Shown here: piece by piece, positions 7,366 to 14,598 of the stretch
How positions within the stretch are numbered: position 1 is the first letter of the stretch
Layout: each line of letters opens with the position of its first letter
Assembly (NCBI GenBank): GCA_028289465.1
Contig: JANQPM010000019.1
Location: 1 to 33,925, forward strand
Direction: 5' to 3'
From: Lysobacterales bacterium
GTDB lineage: Bacteria; Pseudomonadota; Gammaproteobacteria; Xanthomonadales; SZUA-36
Length of the DNA: 33,925 nt
Program-made: the position numbers and the translations under genes
The notes under the pieces: generated by a model
What the model was told of the DNA's origin: nothing
Seen by the model: the letters and a program-made list of their open reading frames with translations, nothing else
Databases searched by the model: none

Positions 7366-9168
7366 ATGAAACAAAGCCATATTCGAAATTTTTCTATCAT
7401 CGCTCATGTCGATCATGGCAAATCGACCCTGGCCGATCGCTTTATTCAGCGCTGCGGCGGTTTGAGCGATCGGGAAATGGCTGACCAGGTGCTGGATTCC
7501 ATGGATTTGGAGCGTGAGCGGGGAATTACCATCAAGGCCCAGAGCGTGACCCTGGATTATCGGGCGGAAAGCGGGGAAACCTATCAACTGAATTTTATTG
7601 ATACGCCCGGGCATGTGGATTTTTCCTACGAAGTTTCACGTTCGCTGGCCGGTTGCGAAGGTGCGCTGCTGGTGGTTGACGCAGCCCAGGGTGTCGAAGC
7701 GCAAAGCGTTGCGAACTGTTATACCGCCGTCGAGCTGGGACTGGAAGTATTGCCGGTGCTGAATAAGATCGACCTGCCGTCGGCCGACCCCGAAAAGGTC
7801 AAGCAGGAGATCGAGGACATTATCGGCATCGAAGCGACCGATGCGCTGGCAGTCAGTGCCAAGACCGGCGAGGGCGTTGACCGGGTACTGGAAGCCCTCG
7901 TCGCGCGCATACCGCCGCCGTCGGGCGACCCCGATGCGGTATTGAAAGCATCGATCATCGATTCCTGGTTCGATAACTATCTTGGCGTTGTCTCGCTGAT
8001 TCGCGTAGTCGACGGCCGGGTCGGCAAGGGCGACAAGATCCGCGTGATGTCCACCGGCCAGGACTACCAGGTGGATCAGGTCGGCGTATTCACGCCCAAG
8101 CGCGAGGTCAGAGCAGAACTCGGTGCCGGCGAAGTCGGTTTCCTGGTTGCCAATGTCAAAGATGTGCACGGCGCACCGGTCGGTGACACGTTGACCAGCG
8201 CCAGGCAGCCGTCGCCGGACCCGCTGCCGGGCTTTCAGGCGGTTCAGCCAAGAGTGTTCTCCGGTTTGTTTCCGACCGCGTCGGACGACTATGCCGACCT
8301 CAGAGAAGCCTTGGAAAAATTGCAGCTTAACGATGCTGCGCTGCATTTCGAACCGGAAACTTCCGAGGCGCTGGGCTTCGGCTTTCGCTGCGGTTTTCTC
8401 GGCATGCTGCATATGGAAATCGTGCAGGAGCGCCTGGAACGCGAATACGATGTGGAGCTGATTACGACATCGCCGACCGTGGTTTACGAGGTTGCACTGA
8501 GCAGCGGAGAAACCATCGAACTGGAAAACCCGGCCAAACTGCCGTCGCAGAACGAGGTTGCGGAGATCCGTGAACCGATCATCGTGGCCAATGTTCTGGT
8601 ACCGCAGGAGTATGTCGGCCCGGTCATCGGCTTGTGTGAGGAAAAGCGCGGGCGCCAGAAGTCGATCCAGTATCTGGGCAACCAGGTGTCGATCAGCTAT
8701 GAACTGCCGCTGGCGGAGGTCGTGCTGGACTTTTTTGACCGGCTGAAATCGGTCAGCCGCGGCTACGCGTCCTTCGACTATCATTTTCAGCGCTTTCAGG
8801 CCGGTCCGTTTGTCCGCGTCGACATCTTGATTAACGGCGACCGGGTGGACGCGCTGTCGTTGATCGTGCATCGCGATCTGGCCGACCGCCGGGGACGGGA
8901 GTTGACCGTACGCATGAAGGATCTGATTCCGCGGCAGATGTTTGAAGTTGCGATTCAGGCTGCGATCGGGTCGAAAGTGATTGCCAGATCCACGGTAAAA
9001 GCCCTGCGCAAGAACGTTACTGCCAAATGTTACGGCGGCGACGTAACCCGTAAGCGCAAGCTGCTGGAAAAGCAGAAAGCCGGCAAGCGGCGGATGAAAC
9101 AGGTGGGCAGCGTGGAAATTCCTCAGGAAGCGTTTCTGGCGGTGTTGAAAACCAATGACGGTAAATAA
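7366..9168 (+). CDS. lepA: Elongation factor 4 (LepA), ribosomal GTPase
   Basis: This 600-residue translational GTPase acts on stalled or mis-translocated ribosomes. GTP-binding motifs are visible: AHVDHGKST at residues 13-21, [16 protein letters not shown] (G3) and [10 protein letters not shown] (G4). The EF-G-like domains follow, and the LepA-specific C-terminal domain ends [18 protein letters not shown] chose the ATG at 7366 ([20 protein letters not shown]), which gives the family's usual length. An in-frame TTG at 7348 would add six residues not seen in relatives. No strong ribosome-binding sequence is visible. It precedes lepB as in most gammaproteobacteria, but the stop codon is followed at once by repeat copy F. 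Confidence 0.97.
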   Translation: MKQSHIRNFSIIAHVDHGKSTLADRFIQRCGGLSDREMADQVLDSMDLERERGITIKAQSVTLDYRAESGETYQLNFIDTPGHVDFSYEVSRSLAGCEGALLVVDAAQGVEAQSVANCYTAVELGLEVLPVLNKIDLPSADPEKVKQEIEDIIGIEATDALAVSAKTGEGVDRVLEALVARIPPPSGDPDAVLKASIIDSWFDNYLGVVSLIRVVDGRVGKGDKIRVMSTGQDYQVDQVGVFTPKREVRAELGAGEVGFLVANVKDVHGAPVGDTLTSARQPSPDPLPGFQAVQPRVFSGLFPTASDDYADLREALEKLQLNDAALHFEPETSEALGFGFRCGFLGMLHMEIVQERLEREYDVELITTSPTVVYEVALSSGETIELENPAKLPSQNEVAEIREPIIVANVLVPQEYVGPVIGLCEEKRGRQKSIQYLGNQVSISYELPLAEVVLDFFDRLKSVSRGYASFDYHFQRFQAGPFVRVDILINGDRVDALSLIVHRDLADRRGRELTVRMKDLIPRQMFEVAIQAAIGSKVIARSTVKALRKNVTAKCYGGDVTRKRKLLEKQKAGKRRMKQVGSVEIPQEAFLAVLKTNDGK

Positions 9169-9208
9169 AGGAGTCTTGCGCCCGTTCCGGCGGGTCGCCA
9201 GTGGCTCC
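9168..9208. repeat. Intergenic mosaic element, copy F (internally deleted)
   Basis: AAGGAGTCTTGCGCCCG, the head end of the element, starts on the last base of the lepA stop codon. It is joined directly to CGGCGGGTCGCCAGTGGCTCC, the tail end. The roughly 100 bases that separate these two ends in copies C and D are missing. This remnant therefore shows where both ends of the element lie. Confidence 0.7.
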
Positions 9209-9252
9209 GTTGTCGGCCAAGCTTGCGACTACTGCTGCAACTAGGAAATTAA

Positions 9253-10062
9253 ATGAGTTTTGATTTTGCATTGATATTGAGCGTTGCGACCCTGGTCACC
9301 GGTGTGATCTGGCTGCTGGATTCGCTGCTGTTCCGAAAAGCCAGGTTGGCGCGCGCGAACGCGCCGCAATCGGATCCGGTTCTGGTGGATTGGTCCCGGT
9401 CGTTGTTTCCGGTTTTGCTGATCGTTTTGCTGTTCCGGTCCTTTCTGTTCGAGCCGTTCAAGATTCCGACCGGCTCGATGATACCGACCCTGCTGGAAGG
9501 CGATTTTATTTTGGTTAATAAATTTCACTATGGCTTGCGTCTGCCGGTACTGAATACCAAGTTCGTCGAGCTCAATGTGCCCGATCGCGGCGACGTCATC
9601 GTCTTTCGCAAGCCCGGGGTTCGCGGCCGCGACGCTGATGCCGGTGTGAATTTCATCAAGCGCGTGGTCGGTCTGCCGGGCGATACTATCGCGTACCGCA
9701 ATAAGCGCCTGTTTATCAACGGCGAGCCGGTTGCAGCGGAATTCGACAAAGAGATGACCGCGTCGGACCTGAAATGCCGCCGGCCGGCATCCCGCACCCA
9801 GCGCTTTGTGGAACAACTGGGCGATGTGCGGCACGCGACCCTGGTACGGCAGAACTACAACGTGCTCCCGGCCGCTTCCTGGATAGTGCCGGAAGATCAC
9901 TATTTCGTGATGGGCGATAACCGCGACAATAGCAACGATAGCCGTGGCTGGGGGTTTGTTCCAGAGAAGAACCTGGTCGGCAAGGCCGTGCGTATCTGGC
10001 TGAATTGGGACTACCAGCGCGGTTGTGCCGATTGGAGCCGGGTAGGTGATCGAATCGAATAA
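9253..10062 (+). CDS. lepB: Signal peptidase I (leader peptidase)
   Basis: This 269-residue inner-membrane enzyme removes signal peptides from exported proteins. Two N-terminal membrane helices are at about residues 4-24 and 50-66. The catalytic Ser75 is in FKIPTGSMIPTL and the catalytic Lys136 in VNFIKRVVGLPGD. The conserved box E (MGDNRDNSNDSRGWG) is complete. AGGA lies a few bases before the ATG. It follows lepA and precedes the DUF4845 gene and rnc, as in Pseudomonas. Copy D of the repeat lies between lepB and the next gene, and copy F between lepA and lepB, so this operon is interrupted twice by the same element family. Confidence 0.96.
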   Translation: MSFDFALILSVATLVTGVIWLLDSLLFRKARLARANAPQSDPVLVDWSRSLFPVLLIVLLFRSFLFEPFKIPTGSMIPTLLEGDFILVNKFHYGLRLPVLNTKFVELNVPDRGDVIVFRKPGVRGRDADAGVNFIKRVVGLPGDTIAYRNKRLFINGEPVAAEFDKEMTASDLKCRRPASRTQRFVEQLGDVRHATLVRQNYNVLPAASWIVPEDHYFVMGDNRDNSNDSRGWGFVPEKNLVGKAVRIWLNWDYQRGCADWSRVGDRIE

Positions 10063-10077
10063 TGACGTTATAGTAAT

Positions 10078-10232
10078 AAGGAGTCTCGCGCCCGCTTCTT
10101 TCGTCCGGTGGACGAAAACCGCAACCGCAAGACAGCGTGCAGCTAATGCGCAACCCCTCTGGTGCCGCTCGCGTTGCTCGCTCACCCAACCGGGGTTGGC
10201 GGGTCGCCTGTGGCTCCACAGTCTGATAATAA
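10078..10232. repeat. Intergenic mosaic element, copy D (full length, head first)
   Basis: This copy begins AAGGAGTCTCGCGCCCGC 15 bases after the lepB stop and carries the hairpin TTTCGTCC/GGACGAAA (10094-10122). It continues CCCCTCTGGTGCCGCTCGCG, TGCTCGCTCACCCAACCGGG and GGCGGGTCGCCTGTGGCTCC, and ends near GATAATAA (10225-10232). Its reverse complement matches copy C (33188-33329) along almost the whole length. It lies between lepB and the DUF4845 gene and holds no gene. Confidence 0.85.
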
Positions 10233-10281
10233 ACAGCCTGCATTCGCTGTGTTTGCAGGTCAAGCTTGACAGGATATCGGT

Positions 10282-10662
10282 ATGAAAGCGGAATACAATA
10301 TCGCACATAAGACGCAAACCGGCATGAGTTTGATCGGATTTGTCTTGCTGGTCGCATTGCTGGTTTTTGTGGCCTATATCGGCATCAAAATCGTGCCGAT
10401 ATACGTTGAATATTATTCCGTGGTCAGTGCGATGAAAGGCGTTCAGGCAGAACCCGATATCGGAGAAAAATCCGCGCGCGAGGTGAAGGAGCTGCTGTAC
10501 CGGCGTCTGGAAATCAGTTATGTGGACAGCCTCGGCCGCGATGCGGTCAAAGTGGTTCAGCGGGGCGGCAAGCGCCTGGAGGTGGATTACGAAGTCCGCA
10601 AGAATATTCTTGGCAACCTGGATGTGGTCACCCACTTCAAGAATGACGTCCTCCTCCGCTAA
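10282..10662 (+). CDS. DUF4845 membrane protein between lepB and rnc
   Basis: This 126-residue protein has one strongly hydrophobic segment at about residues 15-40 (MSLIGFVLLVALLVFVAYIG), preceded by KTQTG. That beginning resembles a type IV pilin-like N-terminus. The remainder (YVEYYSVVSAMKGV and KELLYRRLEISYVD) is predicted to lie outside the cytoplasm. The family DUF4845 regularly sits between lepB and rnc in gammaproteobacteria, and its function is not known. AGGA precedes the ATG at a normal distance. The 3' end overlaps the rnc start by 20 bases, suggesting coupled translation. Confidence 0.85.
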   Translation: MKAEYNIAHKTQTGMSLIGFVLLVALLVFVAYIGIKIVPIYVEYYSVVSAMKGVQAEPDIGEKSAREVKELLYRRLEISYVDSLGRDAVKVVQRGGKRLEVDYEVRKNILGNLDVVTHFKNDVLLR

Positions 10663-11365
10663 GTCGACGCCGGACGACATCGCCAACGGCTGCATCAGAG
10701 AACTGGACTACCAATTTCGCGATCCGGCCTTATTGACCGAAGCGCTGACCCACCGCAGCTACAACAACCGCAACAACGAACGCCTGGAGTTTCTCGGTGA
10801 CGGCGTGGTGAACATGGTGGTCGCCGATTTGTTGTACCGTTCCCGCCCCAATGTACCCGAAGGCGATCTCAGCCGGCTGCGTGCACGCGTGGTGCGTGGC
10901 GATACGCTGGCCGATATCGCCCAGGAACTGCACCTCGGCGACTATCTATTGCTGGGCGAGGGCGAGATGAAGTCCGGCGGTTTTCGGCGGGCATCCATCC
11001 TGGCCGATGTGTTTGAAGCATTGATCGGTGCGATCTACCTGGACCGCGGGTATCAGGCTGCCTATCAGGCGGTAAAAACGATCACTGCGGACCGCATTGC
11101 GGGCTTACCGGATGCCGAGGCGCTGAAGGATGCGAAGACCCGCTTGCAGGAATGGCTGCAGGCCAAGGCTTATGCATTGCCGGTTTATCATTTGATGGAC
11201 GAATCGGGGGCCGAACACGCGAAATGCTTCACCGTCGCCTGTGCGGTGGAAACCGACCACAAGGCCAGCTACACCGCGCGCGGCAGCAGCCGCCGGCGGG
11301 CAGAACAGGCCGCTGCCGCCGAGGCGCTGCGGGCGCTCGGTGCCGGTGAACCGGCACCGAACTGA
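10643..11365 (+). CDS. rnc: Ribonuclease III
   Basis: This 240-residue endonuclease cuts double-stranded RNA, processing rRNA precursors and some mRNAs. The catalytic domain is at about residues 15-155, with NERLEFLGDGVVNMVVADLL and the second acidic motif SILADVFEALIGAIYLDRGY. The double-stranded-RNA-binding domain is at about 160-235 (DAKTRLQEWLQAKAY, then ARGSSRRRAEQAAAAEALR). The signature usually reads LEFLGDS; here the serine is glycine, while the acidic residues are kept. The ATG at 10643 gives a normal length and overlaps the previous gene by 20 bases. Longer starts upstream would only translate that gene in another frame. It is followed by era, the classical rnc-era pair. Confidence 0.95.
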   Translation: MTSSSAKSTPDDIANGCIRELDYQFRDPALLTEALTHRSYNNRNNERLEFLGDGVVNMVVADLLYRSRPNVPEGDLSRLRARVVRGDTLADIAQELHLGDYLLLGEGEMKSGGFRRASILADVFEALIGAIYLDRGYQAAYQAVKTITADRIAGLPDAEALKDAKTRLQEWLQAKAYALPVYHLMDESGAEHAKCFTVACAVETDHKASYTARGSSRRRAEQAAAAEALRALGAGEPAPN

Positions 11366-11400
11366 TGGTGCCGAAACCGGCTTGAGCGGACCGCGTTACG

Positions 11401-12306
11401 ATGAGTCATGAAAACGATCAATCCCGCTGCGGGTATATTGCGCTGGTCGGCAAGCCGAATGTCGGCAAATCAACGCTGTTGAATCATATTATCGGCCAGA
11501 AAATCAGCATCGTCACCGCCAAACCGCAAACCACCCGGCAGCGTATCGCCGGCATCAAGACCGTCGCTCAGGGGCAGGCCGTTTATATCGATACGCCGGG
11601 GATTCATCTGGCAGCCCGGAAATCGCTGAACCGCTATATGAACCGGGTGGCCCGTGCGGCGCTCAGCGATGTCGATGTGGCCGCCTTTCTGGTGGAAGCC
11701 GGGCGCTGGACCCGAACCGACCGGCACGCGTGCAAGGCGGTGCTGCAGGCCGGCATCCCCGCCGTGCTGGTCGTTAACAAGGTCGACCTTCAGAAGGACA
11801 AGTCCGGTCTGCTGCCGTTTGTGGAGGACATCACTCAGGCGCATCGATTCGAACAGGTGTTTCTGATCTCCGCGCTGCAGGGCAAGGGCGTGGTCGATTT
11901 GGAGCGGGCACTGATGGGCCATCTGCCGTTTTCCAAACCCTTTTACGATCAGGACCAGATCACCGATCGCAGCGAGCGCTTTCTGGCCGCAGAGATGATT
12001 CGCGAGCAGTTGATGCTGCGTTTGCACCAGGAGCTCCCTTACGCCCTGACAGTTGAAATCGAGGCGTTTCAACATGATGACGGGCTGACGCGGATCTCGG
12101 CGGTCATCTGGGTCGAACGCGAAGGCCAGAAGCAAATCGTTATCGGAAAAAAAGGCCAGGTGTTAAAACAGGTCGGCGCTGCGGCCAGGGAATCGCTGCA
12201 GGCCCTGTTCGAGCGCCAGGTTTTTCTGCAGCTCTGGGTGAAAGTCAGCCGCGGCTGGTCGGACGATGCCCGGGCCCTGGAGCGTCTCGGTTATAACGAG
12301 AACTAG
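11401..12306 (+). CDS. era: GTPase Era, 16S rRNA and 30S assembly factor
   Basis: This 301-residue GTPase binds the 3' end of 16S rRNA during 30S subunit assembly. Motifs visible are GKPNVGKST (residues 17-25), DTPGIH and NKVDL for guanine recognition. The C-terminal KH RNA-binding domain follows (VIGKKGQVLKQVGAAARESL, then WVKVSRGWSDD). It lies 35 bases after rnc and directly before recO, the usual rnc-era-recO order. The stop codon TAG (12304-12306) is part of the likely ribosome-binding region of recO. Confidence 0.97.
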   Translation: MSHENDQSRCGYIALVGKPNVGKSTLLNHIIGQKISIVTAKPQTTRQRIAGIKTVAQGQAVYIDTPGIHLAARKSLNRYMNRVARAALSDVDVAAFLVEAGRWTRTDRHACKAVLQAGIPAVLVVNKVDLQKDKSGLLPFVEDITQAHRFEQVFLISALQGKGVVDLERALMGHLPFSKPFYDQDQITDRSERFLAAEMIREQLMLRLHQELPYALTVEIEAFQHDDGLTRISAVIWVEREGQKQIVIGKKGQVLKQVGAAARESLQALFERQVFLQLWVKVSRGWSDDARALERLGYNEN

Positions 12307-12315
12307 GTCTTGTCC

Positions 12316-13023
12316 GTGCGCGTGCAACTGGAACCCGCTTACCTGCTGCATATCAGGCCGTACCGTGAGAGCAGTTTACTGCTGGAGGGTCTGACCGACG
12401 GCTACGGCAGGGTGGGGCTGGTCGCGAGCGGCGGCCGGTCGCGCTGGCGCGGTTTGCTGCAGGCTTTTCAACCGCTGCTGCTGTCATGGCGCGCAAAGGG
12501 CGAACTCGGTACGCTGACCGGGGCCGAACGGATCTCGGTACCGGCCGCTACGTTAGGCGGCCAGGCCCTGTACTGCGGCCTGTACATCAACGAACTGCTG
12601 GTTCGCCTGCTGGCCCGGCAGGATGCGCATCCCGGCCTGCTGGCCCAATACCGGGAATGCCTGGGCGGGATTGCCGATACCGCAACGCGCGCTGCGGCGC
12701 TGCGGCGTTTTGAACTGTCCTTGCTGGAAAGCATCGGATTCGCACCGCTGCTGGACAGCGAGGCTGACAGCCAGCGCCCGGTGCAAGCTGAATCCTGGTA
12801 CCGCTATGACCCGGCCTCGGGGCCTACCGAAACCGCTGTCGGCGACGATCCGGACAGGGTTTCCGGCCGCGCGCTGCTGGCGTTGGCCGAAGGGGACTAC
12901 TCCGACCGGCAGACAGTACGGGAAATGAAACCGCTGCTGCAGCGGCTGTTACGTTATCATCTGGGCGACCGGCCGCTGAAAAGCCAGGCTATCCTGCGTT
13001 CCCTGAATACCGGATCGAGGTGA
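12316..13023 (+). CDS. recO: DNA repair protein RecO
   Basis: RecO helps RecR load RecA at single-strand gaps (RecFOR recombination). The N-terminal OB-fold region (LEPAYLLHIRPYRESSLLLE, then GRVGLVASGGRS) and the helical part with CGLYINELLVRLL and AALRRFELSLLESIGF match the family. The C-terminal block ends with LGDRPLKSQAILRSL. Three candidate starts lie close together: TTG 12310, GTG 12316 and GTG 12322. I chose GTG 12316 because AGGT (12305-12308) sits at a suitable distance; this is uncertain by a few codons. The zinc-binding cysteines of some RecO proteins are absent here. Confidence 0.9.
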   Translation: MRVQLEPAYLLHIRPYRESSLLLEGLTDGYGRVGLVASGGRSRWRGLLQAFQPLLLSWRAKGELGTLTGAERISVPAATLGGQALYCGLYINELLVRLLARQDAHPGLLAQYRECLGGIADTATRAAALRRFELSLLESIGFAPLLDSEADSQRPVQAESWYRYDPASGPTETAVGDDPDRVSGRALLALAEGDYSDRQTVREMKPLLQRLLRYHLGDRPLKSQAILRSLNTGSR

Positions 13024-13062
13024 CCTGCCGGCTGGAACGAGAGATCAACTATAGGTGAAGCA

Positions 13063-13782
13063 ATGTTATTAGGCGTCAATATCGACCATGTAGCCACGCT
13101 GCGGCAGGCGCGCGGTACGCGTTACCCGAGCATCGTCCAGGCCGCGTTGACCGCCGAGCAGGGGGGTGCTGATGCGATCACCGTACACCTGCGCGAAGAC
13201 CGCCGGCATATCCAAGATCGTGACATTGCGCTGCTGAGCGAACAGATCAATGGCCGGATGAACCTTGAGATTGCGGTCACCGGTGAAATGCTGGCGATTG
13301 CCGAGCGCTGGAAACCGTCCGATGTCTGCCTGGTGCCCGAACGGCGTCAGGAATTAACCACCGAGGGCGGCTTGAATGTGGCTGGCAATCCCGGCCCGGT
13401 TCAGGTGGCGGTACAGCGTTTGAGCGAGGCCGGAATCCGTGTCTCGCTGTTCGTCGATCCGGATGCCGCGCAATTGGACGCTGCGCAGTCGGTTGGTGCG
13501 CCGGTAGTCGAATTGCATACCGGCGCCTATGCGGACGCTGCCGGTGCCGAGCGGCAGCTTGAACTCGAACGAATCATTGGTGCTGTCGACCACGGTGTCG
13601 GACTCGGACTTCAGATCAACGCCGGACACGGTCTGCACTATTACAATGTGCAGGCGATCGCCGCAATGGATCATATCGTCGAACTGAACATCGGCCATGC
13701 CATCGTTGCACGGGCCGTTTTTTGCGGCCTTTATGAAGCCGTTCGCGACATGAAGGCGCTATTGGTGGACGGGGCTCGCTAG
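13063..13782 (+). CDS. pdxJ: Pyridoxine 5'-phosphate synthase
   Basis: PdxJ closes the pyridoxine ring from 1-deoxyxylulose 5-phosphate and 3-amino-2-oxopropyl phosphate, the last step of DXP-dependent vitamin B6 synthesis. The 239-residue TIM barrel is typical: [20 protein letters not shown] at the start, [35 protein letters not shown], and GHGLHYYNV plus [13 protein letters not shown] at the phosphate site. AGGTGA lies six bases before the ATG. It follows recO as in many gammaproteobacteria, but acpS does not follow. Instead a gene on the opposite strand overlaps its last 24 bases. Confidence 0.97.
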   Translation: MLLGVNIDHVATLRQARGTRYPSIVQAALTAEQGGADAITVHLREDRRHIQDRDIALLSEQINGRMNLEIAVTGEMLAIAERWKPSDVCLVPERRQELTTEGGLNVAGNPGPVQVAVQRLSEAGIRVSLFVDPDAAQLDAAQSVGAPVVELHTGAYADAAGAERQLELERIIGAVDHGVGLGLQINAGHGLHYYNVQAIAAMDHIVELNIGHAIVARAVFCGLYEAVRDMKALLVDGAR

Positions 13783-14568
13783 CCGGTGCTGCAGTTCGCT
13801 GCAACGGGTCAGGAATTCGAGGTAGTTTCTGGCCACTTCCGATGCGTTTTCATCGCATAGCGAGTCATATAGCATTTGACCGCTGGCCGCCAAAGCCGTT
13901 GCACCGCAATAGGCCGAAGAGGCGATCAGACGGTGGATAAGTTCGGCGGCCTGCGCCCACTCGCCATCCAGCAGACACCGGTCAAGACGGCCGCAGGTCT
14001 GCCGCAGCTCGTCAACAAACAGCCGGCGCAGATGTTGGACCAATTCCTGATCGTCGTTAGCGGCCTTCAGAGCCCGCTGTTCATCCAATACCGGCAGGCT
14101 TCCGGCCGTAGGTGCTTCGTTTTCCGATACTTCGCCGGTCACCCCGTGGTCGATGCGTTCGCGGTAGCTGCCGTTGGAAATCACATGCTGAATACAGGTG
14201 ATCAGCTGATTGCCGCTGACCGGCTTGGTCAGTACCGCATTGAAACCGCCGTCGAGCAGGCGCCGGCCTTCGTCGGCGCGCGCATCCGCTGTCACCGCGA
14301 TGGCCAGTGGGCGATAACCGTTGGCGCGGCCGGCCGCGACGATGGTTTGCAAAGCCTTTAAACCGTCCATTGCCGGCATATGGATGTCCATTAATAGCAG
14401 GTGGGGGCGGTGGCGTTCGGCCAGATGGATGGCTTGCCGGCCGCTTTCGGCCGACAATAGCTGTGGCGCATAATGTTGCAGCACGGACAGCAGAAAGCGG
14501 CGGTTAATCTCATTATCGTCCGTCACGAGAATTCGGGTCTGTGTCAAAAGCTTCACCGTGCTGTCCAA
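13759..14568 (-). CDS. Stand-alone receiver-Hpt protein resembling the BarA/GacS C-terminus
   Basis: This 269-residue protein has a response-regulator receiver domain at about residues 10-130, with acidic pair VTDDNEINR, phospho-acceptor Asp in [13 protein letters not shown], and the conserved Lys in LTKPVSG. A phosphotransfer (Hpt) domain follows at about 175-260, with its His in [18 protein letters not shown]. There is no histidine kinase, membrane segment or output domain. The pair resembles the tail of the hybrid kinases BarA/GacS, and barA adjoins rlmD in E. coli, as here at a few genes' distance. An in-frame stop at 14602-14604 rules out a kinase upstream in the same frame. Translation starts at TTG (14568), or possibly at GTG 14556. 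It converges on pdxJ, overlapping by 24 bases, and diverges from the next gene with a 30-base gap. Confidence 0.82.
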   Translation of the reverse strand: MDSTVKLLTQTRILVTDDNEINRRFLLSVLQHYAPQLLSAESGRQAIHLAERHRPHLLLMDIHMPAMDGLKALQTIVAAGRANGYRPLAIAVTADARADEGRRLLDGGFNAVLTKPVSGNQLITCIQHVISNGSYRERIDHGVTGEVSENEAPTAGSLPVLDEQRALKAANDDQELVQHLRRLFVDELRQTCGRLDRCLLDGEWAQAAELIHRLIASSAYCGATALAASGQMLYDSLCDENASEVARNYLEFLTRCSELQHRLASPVHQ

Positions 14569-14598
14569 AGTAGTTCCGGCTGGATTGAAAAGCCCGCT

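Noticed and set aside
7636-8871. Reverse-strand open frame of 411 codons opposite lepA
   Set aside because: It lies wholly within lepA, has no family resemblance, and is explained by the GC-rich codon use of lepA.
10520-10642. Longer start for rnc
   Set aside because: The extra 41 residues only translate the DUF4845 gene in another frame, and RNase III normally starts close to the ATG at 10643.
9241-10695. Reverse-strand open frame of 484 codons across lepB and the DUF4845 gene
   Set aside because: It spans two real genes and a repeat element on the other strand and has no coherent protein sequence.
14473-14598. Longer start for the YdbH-like gene
   Set aside because: It would place 42 residues in front of the signal peptide and run through the start of the opposite-strand receiver gene.
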